From NCBI RefSeq assembly GCF_005484965.1, contig NZ_CP034036.1, forward strand, positions 3,906,001-3,970,000: a stretch of DNA of 64,000 bases, given 5' to 3'. The translations under genes and the position numbers were made by a program. The notes beneath the pieces were generated by a model. The model saw only the letters and a program-made list of their open reading frames with translations. It did not search any database and had not been told where the DNA came from. This document shows positions 1 to 8,801 of this stretch, piece after piece (the first letter of the stretch is position 1; each line of letters begins with the position of its first letter). The DNA comes from Brenneria nigrifluens DSM 30175 = ATCC 13028. GTDB taxonomy: Bacteria; Pseudomonadota; Gammaproteobacteria; Enterobacterales; Enterobacteriaceae.

Positions 1-459
1 TTCACGTAAGGCTTTCAGGTGTTTTTGCAGCGCGGAACGAAACAGCAAGGTTCCGATAGCGATAAACAGCAGCAGCGCGAAAACCAGCCCCAGCGTCAGC
101 GGCAGCAGCGTTCTTTGCCCGAGGATCATACCCAGCGTCAGGCACAGCGCCGCCAGAATCAGCGCCCGCTGGCGCAGGTTCTTTTTCCAGCCGATAAACG
201 CCAGTTGCGACCAGATCCCGGCCAGCCAGCGCCCCAGCAGCGGCACGTTCATCAGCGGCGTTTTGATCTCATCGCGCAGAATGGAACCGGAGAGCGGTTG
301 CGCCGGCCGCGGCTCCACCTCCGCTAAAATCCGCTGCCAGCGCTGTTCACGCCGGGCGCGGCGCTGACGCGCTTTTTGCCAGGCATAACAGGCGAAACAC
401 AGCAGCAGTACGCAGCAAAACACCAGCAGCGTAATCAGATTGAGGCGTAAGTCGGTCAT
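1..459 (-). CDS. tadB: Tad pilus inner-membrane protein TadB (N-terminal part)
   Basis: Read leftward and cut by the window edge, so only the first 153 codons are visible. The protein opens with a hydrophobic segment (residues about 7-26, LITLLVFCCVLLLCFACYAW), then an arginine-rich cytoplasmic stretch, then a second hydrophobic pair near residues 110-140. This matches the N-terminus of TadB, a GspF-like platform protein of the tight-adherence pilus machine. The start ATG at 457-459 lies 18 bases after the stop of tadA, as expected in a tad operon. The T2SSF domain itself lies outside the window, so the call rests on topology and position. Confidence 0.75.
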   Translation of the reverse strand, partial: MTDLRLNLITLLVFCCVLLLCFACYAWQKARQRRARREQRWQRILAEVEPRPAQPLSGSILRDEIKTPLMNVPLLGRWLAGIWSQLAFIGWKKNLRQRALILAALCLTLGMILGQRTLLPLTLGLVFALLLFIAIGTLLFRSALQKHLKALRE

Positions 460-477
460 CGGCGTCTCCTCGGTCGA

Positions 478-1875
478 TCACGGCGCATCAAACAGATGCG
501 CTTTGTCGCTGTAGAACTGCGGGCGCTGGATGTGCTGGATGTAGTCGCCGGTCAGCATGCCCTGCGCATCCTTGCCGGTGATCTGGAAAGTGAACAGATC
601 CTGTAGCTGGATCACCTCGTTTTCCATGCCGCAGACTTCGGTGATCGACACCACGCGGCGCACCCCGTCGCGCATACGCTCGATCTGCACGATCAGATGT
701 ACCGCGCTGGCGATCTGGCGGCGGATCGCCAGCAGCGGCAGTTGCATGCTGGCCATCATCACCATATTTTCCAGACGCTGGATCGAATCACGCGAGGTGT
801 TGGCGTGAACGGTACACAGCGAACCGTCGTGACCGGTGTTCATCGCCTGCAACATGTCGAAACTTTCGCCGCCGCGCACTTCGCCGAGGATGATGCGATC
901 GGGACGCATACGCAGGGCATTGCGCATCAAATCGCGCTGGTCGATACGGCCGGTGCCTTCGGCGCTGACCGGGCGGGTTTCCAGCCGGATCACATGCTCC
1001 TGCTGTAATTGCAGTTCGGCGGCGTCCTCAATGGTGATGATGCGTTCGTCGCTGCCGATTTTTTGCGACAGCGCATTGAGCAGCGTGGTTTTACCGGCCC
1101 CGGTACCGCCGGAGACAATCACGTTAATCCGCGCCTGCATCGCCTTATTCAGCACATCGGCCATGGCGTACGACATACAGCGGCTTTCCGCCAGCGCTTC
1201 CAGCGACAGGTTGCGGCGCATGAATTTACGAATGGAGATAGTGGTGCCGTCGATGGCCAGCGGATAGGTGATCACATTGACGCGGCTGCCGTCCGGCAAA
1301 CGGGCGTCCACCATCGGGCTGGCCTCGTCGATACGCCGCCCGACCGCCGCCGCGATACGCTGGGCGGTATTGAAGACATGCTCTTCATCGATAAAGGTGA
1401 TCGGCGAAAGTTCCAGCTTGCCAAAACGCTCGACGAACACCTGATGGGCGCCGTTCACCAGAATGTCGTTGACCGTATCGTCCGCCAGCAACTGCTGGAT
1501 CGGACCGATACCGGTCATCTCGTCCAGCATTTCCGCCGCGATAGCTTCTTCTTCCTGACGGGAAAGCTGCAAACGCTGTTCGTCGCAAATACGGCGGATC
1601 ACGGTTTCAATCTGCACCAGCAGCTTGTCGCGCCCCATCATGGCGGCTTTGCCGGCATCGATCTGATCGTAGAGCTGCGCGCGGATCAAACGCCGCTGGC
1701 CGGTGCGACTATCCGCCTGGCGCGCGGCCGGCGTCGATGCCGCTGGGGCGCTCGCCGCAGGCTGCGCCCGGCTTTCAACCGGCGGACGCGCTTTCAGTTC
1801 GGTCACATTGGCGGCGGGTTGGGGCGTATTTTTATGCGCCTCGCCTTTTTGCTGGTTATTTCTACGAATCAGCAT
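478..1875 (-). CDS. tadA: Tad secretion ATPase TadA/CpaF
   Basis: Hexameric ATPase that powers Flp pilus assembly at the inner membrane. The 465-residue protein has a proline/alanine-rich N-terminal extension (about 1-60), an N-terminal domain, a Walker A motif GGTGAGKTT near residues 256-264, an Asp box, and a Walker B/His-box region (IILGEVRGGE, then HDGSLCTVHANTSRD), all typical of the type II/IV secretion ATPase superfamily, CpaF branch. It sits between tadZ and tadB in the same direction with short gaps, the standard tad order. No frame damage is visible. Confidence 0.95.
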   Translation of the reverse strand: MLIRRNNQQKGEAHKNTPQPAANVTELKARPPVESRAQPAASAPAASTPAARQADSRTGQRRLIRAQLYDQIDAGKAAMMGRDKLLVQIETVIRRICDEQRLQLSRQEEEAIAAEMLDEMTGIGPIQQLLADDTVNDILVNGAHQVFVERFGKLELSPITFIDEEHVFNTAQRIAAAVGRRIDEASPMVDARLPDGSRVNVITYPLAIDGTTISIRKFMRRNLSLEALAESRCMSYAMADVLNKAMQARINVIVSGGTGAGKTTLLNALSQKIGSDERIITIEDAAELQLQQEHVIRLETRPVSAEGTGRIDQRDLMRNALRMRPDRIILGEVRGGESFDMLQAMNTGHDGSLCTVHANTSRDSIQRLENMVMMASMQLPLLAIRRQIASAVHLIVQIERMRDGVRRVVSITEVCGMENEVIQLQDLFTFQITGKDAQGMLTGDYIQHIQRPQFYSDKAHLFDAP

Positions 1876-1901
1876 AATCTGTTAACCCTTTATGACAGCC
1901 A

Positions 1902-3101
1902 TCACGCCCGCTTCAGCCAGCGTGAAAACCAGCGTTTTTCCACCGGCCTGGCGCGCACGCCGCACGCCAGATCGGCCAGTTGGCGTAAACCCTGTTGGAA
2001 AGCGGGCGCCAGCGCAAAATTCAGCGCCCCCAGCGTTAAGCTTTGCGCCAGCGCATGACCGGCGTTCGGCAGCACGGCGTCGATCCTGCGGCCGGTGAAT
2101 TGCTCGAACTGCTCGCGGCTGAGCGGCGGCGTCCCGGTAAAGCGGCTTTGGTTATGCACCAGCAGCAGCCGCTGTCCTTCGCTTTCATCGCCGATTTCAT
2201 GCAGTACGCGCCGGACATTGCGCGCGTCCTGAAGCGTCAGTTCGGTGACGATGATGCGCAGATCCGCATAGGTGAGCACATCCAGCGCGCCCGGCGGGTA
2301 GCTGCCGGGTAAATCCCAGATAACCTGATTAAACATGCGGCACAGCGCGCCGCCGAGATTCAGCACGTTATCCACCTCCACCGGGCTTAATTCGCCCAGT
2401 TCGGGTTTCTGCGCCAGCAAATGCAAACGGGAGTCGATACGCAGCATGGAACGCTGCAACAGCCGGGTATCCAGCTCCTGCGTCGCCAGCACCGCGGCCA
2501 GCCCGGCGTCGGCGCTTTGCCCCTGCAACAGCAGTTGAACGCCGTTGCGGCGGTCGAAATCCACCAGCGCCACCGGCAAATGACGCTCGCCGGACAGCAG
2601 CCTGCTCAGGCCCATGGCGACCGTACTGCCGCCGCTACCGCCGCTGGCGCCGACCACCGCGATGGTGCGCCCCATGCGCGCGTACTCCGGCCCGGCCTGC
2701 CGGCCTTCGCACTTCGCCAGCGTCGCCGCCAGCAGATCCAGCGTGAACGGCTTGAGCAGATAGTCCACCACGCCGAGTTGTAACAGCGCCCGGTACAGAC
2801 CGACATCCTGCTCTTTGCCGATGGCGATAGCCTGCGTCGTGGGGCCGCAGATGCCGAGCAACCCTTCCAGCTCGGGCAATGGCCAGTGGACGCCTTCCAA
2901 ATCCACCAGCAGGATGCGCGGCGGAACATTTTGCTCGCACCACTTACGCGCCGCGGCGATGCCGCCCGCCATCACCGGCACATCCTGCTGTTTCAGGCGG
3001 GTAAACTGGTCGCGCAGATCGACCGCCTCATCTCCGGCATGGACAAACGCCACCAGCGGCGCGCTCGTTTCTTCGTTGTCGACCAGGGGAATTTCACTCA
3101 T
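1902..3101 (-). CDS. tadZ: Tad pilus localisation protein TadZ/CpaE-like
   Basis: A 399-residue protein with an N-terminal receiver-like domain (about 1-135) followed by a MinD/ParA-type ATPase domain. The deviant Walker A appears as VVGASGGSGGSTVAMGLSR near residues 150-170, with Ser where MinD has Lys-Thr-Thr. TadZ/CpaE proteins place the Tad machine at a cell pole. Gene order (cpaD-like upstream, tadA downstream) supports the call. The weakened P-loop suggests poor or absent ATP hydrolysis, as in some TadZ proteins; that is inference. Confidence 0.85.
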   Translation of the reverse strand: MSEIPLVDNEETSAPLVAFVHAGDEAVDLRDQFTRLKQQDVPVMAGGIAAARKWCEQNVPPRILLVDLEGVHWPLPELEGLLGICGPTTQAIAIGKEQDVGLYRALLQLGVVDYLLKPFTLDLLAATLAKCEGRQAGPEYARMGRTIAVVGASGGSGGSTVAMGLSRLLSGERHLPVALVDFDRRNGVQLLLQGQSADAGLAAVLATQELDTRLLQRSMLRIDSRLHLLAQKPELGELSPVEVDNVLNLGGALCRMFNQVIWDLPGSYPPGALDVLTYADLRIIVTELTLQDARNVRRVLHEIGDESEGQRLLLVHNQSRFTGTPPLSREQFEQFTGRRIDAVLPNAGHALAQSLTLGALNFALAPAFQQGLRQLADLACGVRARPVEKRWFSRWLKRA

Positions 3102-3115
3102 TGGCTGCCGCTCCC

Positions 3116-3799
3116 TTAGTCTTCATCAAAATCAATATCGATAAGATCGGTCACGTCATTGGCGTGATAACGTTCGATGCTGTTGACCGCCGCCACGCCG
3201 TCCGCGTCATCCAGGGTTTTCGCCTGAATCAAATCCCGCGGTTCCGCCACCATCAGCGCCAGATTGTTTTGCGTGGCGCAGCCCAGATAGCCCATGCCCT
3301 CAAAGGGTTTCACCATCAGCAAATCCGGGTCGTTCACCTGGCAGCGGGTGGTTTTTACCGCCAGCGCTTCGGAGATCACCTCCAGATCGCCGGACTGGCC
3401 GGCGGCGGAAGAGATACGCATCTGTTTCACTTTGCGCGCATCGGCGCCGGCATTTTTCAATACGCCGGCCAGCCGTCCGGCCATCTGTTCGCCGCGCACG
3501 CTGCGCGGGATCAGCGTCAGCGTCTGTTTGGAGAGCCGCCCCTGATCTTTGAGCATCACGTTGAGCTGCCTGAGCGATTCCGGGGTAAAGCCGCGCCCAT
3601 TGGCCGCCACCTGTAGCGTGACCGCCAACGAGGAAGGACGGACTTCGATCGGCGCCAGCGCCGGCTGCTGGTAACGCTGCATACGCTGGCTGTTCACCGA
3701 ACGATCGCCGCAGGCCGCCAGCAGCAAACAGACGGCGCAGAGCGTCAGGCGCAATAGCGGGCCGGCTGACGATTGCATTGCGTTGTGTTGGTTATTCAT
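3116..3799 (-). CDS. Tad pilus lipoprotein, CpaD family
   Basis: A 227-residue protein with a lipoprotein signal: basic/hydrophobic N-terminus and lipobox LLLAAC near residue 30, so mature Cys would be lipid-anchored, probably in the outer membrane. The body contains the CpaD-like region (SSLAVTLQVAANGRGFTPESL and GYLGCATQNNLALMVAEPRDL). CpaD/RcpB-type proteins assist the secretin RcpA. It lies directly downstream of the secretin gene. Either the first ATG or the internal one at codon 8 could be the start. The C-terminus is strikingly acidic (DLIDIDFDED). Confidence 0.8.
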   Translation of the reverse strand: MNNQHNAMQSSAGPLLRLTLCAVCLLLAACGDRSVNSQRMQRYQQPALAPIEVRPSSLAVTLQVAANGRGFTPESLRQLNVMLKDQGRLSKQTLTLIPRSVRGEQMAGRLAGVLKNAGADARKVKQMRISSAAGQSGDLEVISEALAVKTTRCQVNDPDLLMVKPFEGMGYLGCATQNNLALMVAEPRDLIQAKTLDDADGVAAVNSIERYHANDVTDLIDIDFDED

Positions 3800-3823
3800 T
3801 TTTTCACCGTTACTTCATCAGGT

Positions 3824-5248
3824 TCAGTAGAGGTAGCCCACGGCGCCGTAGCTTGGCATCACCGAGTCCAGCGTTTTGACCCCCTGCCCCGGCGTCTGAA
3901 GATCGCCCGCGTTCACCGGCTCCACCACATAGGCGGTGGCGATAATCACCAGTTCGGTTTCCTCATGACTTGTTGATTCATTTTCAAATGCCCGACCGAT
4001 AACCGGGATGCTGCTTAAACCCGGCACGCCGGTCACCGTCTGGCTGTTGGCGCTGCGCAACATGCCCGCCAGCGCAAAACTCTGCCCGCTGGCCAGTTCC
4101 ACCGTGGTATCGGCGCGGCGTACGGTCAGCGCGGGAATGGTCGATCCCCCTTCCAGTTGCACGGAACCGACCGAGGTCAATTCGCTGACTTCCGGCGCGA
4201 TATGCAGGCTGATGCGGTTGGCGGAGAGCAGCGTCGGCGTCATGCGCAGGATCACGCCGTACGATTTGTAGTCGATATTGACGTTGTTATTGGTAATGAT
4301 GACCACCGGCACTTCGCCGCCGGCGGCAAAGGCGGCGGTTTCGCCGGACATGGCGGTCAGGTTCGGTTCCGCCAGTATCGACGCCATGCCCTGTTTGTTC
4401 ATGGCGGACAGCAGCCCGCTGAGCGACCCTTCGCCGCCGCCGACATTGGCGCCGAAGAAGCTGCTGCCCTCCACGCCGGTAAAGGCGCCGGTGCTGGAAT
4501 CAAAAAAGCCGCTCACCGTACCGGTACCCAGACCAAAGTTGGCGCTGCCCCGGTTAAGCGAGGCGTCCCAGTTGAAGCCCAGTTCGTGCGTCAGATTGCG
4601 CGATACTTCCACCACCCGTACGCGAATATTGATTTGCGACGGGGTTTTGATTTTTAGCTGGTTGATGACTTTGCCGGACGTTTCGCTGCTGCCGGGCAGC
4701 CCCTGTCCGCCGCCTCCACCGCCGCCGGACGGGGAGGAGGAAGAGGCGGCGATATAAGCCTGTACGCTGTCAATCACCCGTTTGGCATCCTGCGGGGTAT
4801 CGACGCTGCCGCGCACGATAACGCCGCTGGGGATGCCGGCTTCCAGTTGGATATCCGCCGCCGGGAATTCCCGTTTCAGGCGCTCTCTCAGGGCTTTCAG
4901 GTCGTGTTCGGAAACGATGCGGATGGCATTGATGACATTGCCGTTTTCATCCATTGCATACAGCGTGGTGCTGCCCACGCTCTTGGCATAGATAAACAGA
5001 TTGCCCGGAGAAGGCAGTTCAAAACTGGCGATCTCCGGATCGGCCACCAGTACGCTGTCCGGCAAGCCATCCAGTTGCAATAAACGCCCTTGATGCACCG
5101 TCATATGCACCACGTTGGTTTCCGCGACTTCGGAAATGCCCGCGGCGCAAACTGTCACAGGCATCAGCATGGCGAGCCAGCAGGCGGCCAGCAATCGTTT
5201 GCCGGTATCCCAGAAGTCCGATTTCAAAAACAAGGAAAACATCGTCAT
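3824..5248 (-). CDS. rcpA: Tad pilus secretin RcpA/CpaC
   Basis: Outer-membrane secretin through which Flp pili exit. The 474-residue precursor has a signal peptide (cleavage probably after VTVCA near residue 35), a pilus/BON-type N-domain (about 45-170), then the secretin domain with the family motif VPVVIITNNNVNIDYKSYG and the ending GLSSIPVIGRAF. A low-complexity Ser/Gly linker with seven consecutive glycines (about residues 170-190) separates the two halves. It follows cpaB in the operon. Confidence 0.93.
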   Translation of the reverse strand: MTMFSLFLKSDFWDTGKRLLAACWLAMLMPVTVCAAGISEVAETNVVHMTVHQGRLLQLDGLPDSVLVADPEIASFELPSPGNLFIYAKSVGSTTLYAMDENGNVINAIRIVSEHDLKALRERLKREFPAADIQLEAGIPSGVIVRGSVDTPQDAKRVIDSVQAYIAASSSSPSGGGGGGGQGLPGSSETSGKVINQLKIKTPSQINIRVRVVEVSRNLTHELGFNWDASLNRGSANFGLGTGTVSGFFDSSTGAFTGVEGSSFFGANVGGGEGSLSGLLSAMNKQGMASILAEPNLTAMSGETAAFAAGGEVPVVIITNNNVNIDYKSYGVILRMTPTLLSANRISLHIAPEVSELTSVGSVQLEGGSTIPALTVRRADTTVELASGQSFALAGMLRSANSQTVTGVPGLSSIPVIGRAFENESTSHEETELVIIATAYVVEPVNAGDLQTPGQGVKTLDSVMPSYGAVGYLY

Positions 5249-5330
5249 TTACTAATTTCCGTAATGGGCTTTATTTGTTCCATGAGCAACCTTCAGGTTA
5301 TTCACAGGCTGCCGGGTGAATAGTTCCGCC

Positions 5331-6281
5331 CTATCGGGAGGGGAACGTCAGTACGTCTTTCTGCGCGCCCCGGAACACCTTGACCTGATGGCCGCTGCCG
5401 GACAGGCCGTTATAGATGCTGGTGCTTTGCGAGAGCGTGGTTACCCGCCGCGCCGTATCCTGACCAAGATCTTCCTGTTCGTCCGGCGTTGCGCTGCGTA
5501 ACGCCAGATGCAGCATGCCGACCTCTTTCGCCACCGCCAGCACCTCGGCCTGTTGCGGTGTGACCTCGACCGTTACCGTCTGGTAACTGACGGTACGCGG
5601 CCGATTGTTGGCGGCAGAGGCGCGGCTACGGGTTGAGGCATCCGTCTCGCCGCTATCTTCCAGCACTACGTCCTGCCGGGGGCGAACGTCGGTATCGGTC
5701 TGATTGTTCAACGCCAGAACGCGTAAATCGCGCACGATGGTTTGCGATGCCAGCAGAGGTAACGCGATCGCTTGCGTGCGGCTTGCCTGCAACTCCGGCT
5801 GTTCGTCTTTTTTCAGGCTGAGAATGATGTCCACCCGATCGCCCGCCGCCACCAGACCGGCGTTACTCGCCACCGCATTCGTGGGAATAGAGATTGCGCG
5901 CATCCCCTTACGCAATACGGCGGCGACGAAACCCGGCTCATTGGGCTTCACCACCACATTGCTGGTGAGCGGCGTGCCTTCGGTCACCGTTTCGCGCAGC
6001 GTGGCGCCCAGCAGCAGCGTCTGGCTGTCTTTGCCGCGAATGAAATTAAACGTGCGGGATACCGGCTCTGCCGTCACCTGCCAGCGCAGCGAGGAGGCGT
6101 CGAGAAAATCGCCGGGATGCAGATCTTTGGCGGCGACCAGAACAGCAATTTGCTCCGGCGCTTTTACCACGGCCTGCGGTGGAGCGGGCCGGGGGGACGA
6201 CAAATGACCGCGCACCAGCAGCGCAATAATCCCTGCCAGGATTAACGCCCCTGCCAGTACATATGTAGAGTTAACTTTCAT
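5331..6281 (-). CDS. cpaB: Flp pilus assembly protein CpaB/RcpC
   Basis: A 316-residue periplasmic protein anchored by one N-terminal membrane segment (about residues 8-26, VLAGALILAGIIALLVRG). An SAF-type domain follows (VAAKDLHPGDFLDASSLRWQ), then the CpaB C-terminal region (RKGMRAISIPTNAV... GDRVDIILS). CpaB/RcpC proteins work with the secretin in Tad pilus biogenesis. It is placed between the prepilin peptidase and the secretin gene, the usual order. Confidence 0.92.
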   Translation of the reverse strand: MKVNSTYVLAGALILAGIIALLVRGHLSSPRPAPPQAVVKAPEQIAVLVAAKDLHPGDFLDASSLRWQVTAEPVSRTFNFIRGKDSQTLLLGATLRETVTEGTPLTSNVVVKPNEPGFVAAVLRKGMRAISIPTNAVASNAGLVAAGDRVDIILSLKKDEQPELQASRTQAIALPLLASQTIVRDLRVLALNNQTDTDVRPRQDVVLEDSGETDASTRSRASAANNRPRTVSYQTVTVEVTPQQAEVLAVAKEVGMLHLALRSATPDEQEDLGQDTARRVTTLSQSTSIYNGLSGSGHQVKVFRGAQKDVLTFPSR

Positions 6282-6327
6282 GCAACTTACCTTACCCTGC
6301 GTGCGCGTCTTAAAAACGGCGAAAAAA

Positions 6328-6882
6328 CTAAAACAAGGGGAAAATCAGGACGTACATCGCGCCGAATGCAATGGCTACCCCGTAAGGGATCCCCTGCAAA
6401 AGATCGGCGGGCAACGCGGGCGGTATGGGTAACCGGCTTTTAAATATCCGGTTGGTGGTTTGAATACCCATGGCGACCGCCGTCGGTACGGTATTGAGCA
6501 GGGGCAGCCCCAGCGCCAGCACGCCCCCCGCCAGCGCGGTGATCATGACGAAGACGATCTGGTGTCCATATCCCACCCACAGACATAACACGCTTATCAG
6601 CTTCACATCGCCGGCGCCAAGCCTGCCGGTGAGGAAAAGCAGGAAACCGACAACCAGAACAAGCGCCGCGCCCGGCAACGCCCACAGCGCCTGCCATAGC
6701 TGCGGCATATCCGGCCCGCCGGCTTGCAGCACATCCAGCAGACGGAACAACAACCAGCCCGCCAATAAAATCAATATCGCCTGATTGGGGATTTTGCGCG
6801 CCAGCAGGTCGGTGCCGATGCACCACAGCAAACATCCCGCCAGTAATGCCGTTTGCAGCCAGTGCGCGTAATACGCCGCCAC
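6328..6882 (-). CDS. tadV: Prepilin peptidase TadV/CpaA
   Basis: Small type IV prepilin peptidase of the A24 family without the N-methylase domain (184 residues). Multiple membrane helices are evident, and both catalytic aspartates are visible: one in CIGTDLLARKIPNQ (near residue 25) and one in the GAGDVKL motif (near residue 92). It should cleave the Flp prepilin encoded immediately upstream; the two genes are separated by only five bases, implying co-transcription. Confidence 0.92.
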   Translation of the reverse strand: MAAYYAHWLQTALLAGCLLWCIGTDLLARKIPNQAILILLAGWLLFRLLDVLQAGGPDMPQLWQALWALPGAALVLVVGFLLFLTGRLGAGDVKLISVLCLWVGYGHQIVFVMITALAGGVLALGLPLLNTVPTAVAMGIQTTNRIFKSRLPIPPALPADLLQGIPYGVAIAFGAMYVLIFPLF

Positions 6883-6887
6883 TGGAC

Positions 6888-7112
6888 TTATTTCGCCGTT
6901 CCCGACGTGCCGGAACCGCTGGTGCCTGCGCCGGTAATCTGGTCGGCGATTTCGCTGAACTTTTCATTCAGCGCCTGCACAAAGATCCCGTCGCTGCCGA
7001 AAATAGCGCCGATAGCCGCCGCCATCGCCGCCGCCAGAATGCCGTATTCGATTGCCGTCACACCGCTTTCATCACGTAGAAAAGCGCGCAGTTTGGTTTT
7101 CATATTATTCAT
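6888..7112 (-). CDS. flp: Flp family type IVb prepilin
   Basis: Major pilin precursor, 74 residues. A basic leader (MNNMKTKLRAFLRDESG) ends in Gly, followed by VTAIEYGILAAAMAAAIGAIFG, the classic Flp cleavage site and hydrophobic assembly helix with conserved Glu and Tyr. The C-terminus is Gly/Ser/Thr-rich. It is the first gene of the structural tad operon; a second in-frame ATG at codon 4 is an alternative start. The large gap upstream (231 bases) probably holds its own promoter. Confidence 0.95.
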   Translation of the reverse strand: MNNMKTKLRAFLRDESGVTAIEYGILAAAMAAAIGAIFGSDGIFVQALNEKFSEIADQITGAGTSGSGTSGTAK

Positions 7113-7343
7113 GGGGAGAATCTCTTATCCGCAGCCAAAGGAATCATGGCGAATAACGGGAGCCATGATGCTAACAGCATCAATAATGAGACTTATTATC
7201 AAGAACAACAAGAAGCAGTATATTAATATTCGTTAATCTTTCCATACGGAAAATTATCAATATAAATCAAATAGTAATATAACCATACGCCAGGAATGGC
7301 GATGCGGTATTTACCGTTTTTTTACAGGGATATTGGTACGGAT
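7113..7343 (-). promoter_or_regulatory. flp upstream region with two leader hairpins
   Basis: The interval between the sensor kinase stop and flp is AT-rich. Close to flp it contains two inverted repeats: ATCATGGC (7143-7150) with GCCATGAT (7162-7169), and GATGCT-AAC-AGCATC (7167-7181). They overlap slightly, so they could form alternative structures in a flp leader RNA. No clear promoter could be assigned by eye. Confidence 0.35.
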
Positions 7344-8801
7344 TTAACAACGTTTAAGGCATAAATAGACCGTCAGCCCCGGATTGGCGGACTCGAGACA
7401 CAGCTTGCCGCCGTGCAGATCCGCGATCGCTTTCACCAATGACAGGCCCAGCCCATAGCCAGACTGAGGCGGCCGGGTATCCAGCCGCTGAAAACGCTGT
7501 AGCGCTTTCTCATGCTGCACCGGCGGGATGCCCGGCCCGCGATCGGCAACGCTCAGCGCGATCCAGCCCTGATAGAGCTTCACGCCCAGGGTGATCTCTT
7601 TACCCTCAGCGGCATACTTCAGCGCATTCTCCACCAGATTGGCCAGCGCCTGAAATAACAGCGCCCGATCGCCAAACAGCTGGATGCCGGCATTAATCTC
7701 CAGCAACAAACGGCAGCCACGCTCTTCCGCCAATGGCTGATAGTATTCGTTGACCTCGGCCAGCAACCGCCGCGCCTCAATCTGTTCGAACTGATGGATA
7801 CAGCGCCCGCTCTCGATTTCGCCAATCCGCATCACCGTACGGAACAGCGCCAGAACCTTATGCACTTCCCCCGCCGCCAGGTTCAGCTCATCACGGATGT
7901 CGGCATCCAGACCGCTGCGCTCGGTCAAATTAAATAACCGGTTTTGCAGGTGGGTCAACGGCGTGCGCAGCTCGTGGGCGATATGGCTGGAGGTACTGCG
8001 CACCTGCTCCATCAGGCGTTCAATGCGTTCCAGATTCTGGTTGATCTCCGCGCTCAGGCTGTCAAAGTCGTCGCCGTAGGGCGACAGCGGCATCCTGACC
8101 TGCTGCTCGCCGGTGCTGTAGCGGTGCAGCGCGCTACGAATTTGCTCCACGCTGCGTAAACTCTGCAGGCTGAAATGACGGCTGACCAACAGGCAGAACA
8201 GCAGCACGACGAACAGCCCGGCTCCCGCCACCAGCGGGATGGTTCTTACCCGCTCCAGCATGGGCCGGATGTTATAGGCGGTAAACAGTATCCCGCCGTC
8301 ATTCAGCATGACGGATAAACCAATCAGGTTCGGATCGTTGTTGCCGGAAAGGATATTTTTCAGACACGCCACGTCCATATTGCAGTCGGTGCTGTGCAAA
8401 TTTTTTAGCGGATGATTGTGGTAAAGAATATTGCCGCTTTTATCCGTCACCAGAAATAGCGGTAGTTCATCATTCTCCGCCAAATTATCCTGGCGAAGTT
8501 GCGCAATCAGACTGTCGGCGCTGGTTAAACGCGACTGCATGGAATAATCATAAATATTACCCAGAATAACTTCGCGCACATGCGTTCTGATTAACGTCTC
8601 GCTTAATGAACTGAAGCCGACAATACTCATCAACATCATTAATAAGAATAAAAAAACAATGGTGATCGCCTGCCGGAAATTAGCGGTACAGACAAAGCCA
8701 GGATATTGGCTTGCCCCCACTAATTGCCAGTGTTTTATTTTTAGCTGCCAGCGGCGTCCCAGCTTCTTTATTTTTATTTTATTCAGTGTAGCTGCCGGCA
8801 T
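7344..8801 (-). CDS. Sensor histidine kinase beside the Tad locus
   Basis: Membrane sensor kinase, 485 residues from the ATG at 8799-8801, chosen because an AAGGAT ribosome-binding sequence lies 8 bases upstream and it overlaps the response-regulator stop by 23 bases. Two membrane helices (FLFLLMMLMSIVGF and AGLFVVLLFCLLVS) flank a periplasmic sensor domain of about 130 residues. Then come a HAMP-like linker, HisKA with the phospho-acceptor in HIAHELRTPL, and HATPase motifs NLVENALKYA (N box), DRGPGIP (G1) and GYGLGLSL (G2). The signal is unknown. It probably controls flp, which lies next in the same direction. Confidence 0.9.
   Translation of the reverse strand: MPAATLNKIKIKKLGRRWQLKIKHWQLVGASQYPGFVCTANFRQAITIVFLFLLMMLMSIVGFSSLSETLIRTHVREVILGNIYDYSMQSRLTSADSLIAQLRQDNLAENDELPLFLVTDKSGNILYHNHPLKNLHSTDCNMDVACLKNILSGNNDPNLIGLSVMLNDGGILFTAYNIRPMLERVRTIPLVAGAGLFVVLLFCLLVSRHFSLQSLRSVEQIRSALHRYSTGEQQVRMPLSPYGDDFDSLSAEINQNLERIERLMEQVRSTSSHIAHELRTPLTHLQNRLFNLTERSGLDADIRDELNLAAGEVHKVLALFRTVMRIGEIESGRCIHQFEQIEARRLLAEVNEYYQPLAEERGCRLLLEINAGIQLFGDRALLFQALANLVENALKYAAEGKEITLGVKLYQGWIALSVADRGPGIPPVQHEKALQRFQRLDTRPPQSGYGLGLSLVKAIADLHGGKLCLESANPGLTVYLCLKRC

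Noticed and set aside
1009..2058. Long rightward open frame opposite tadA
   Set aside because: It is the antisense shadow of the GC-rich tadA and tadZ genes and shows no protein family features.
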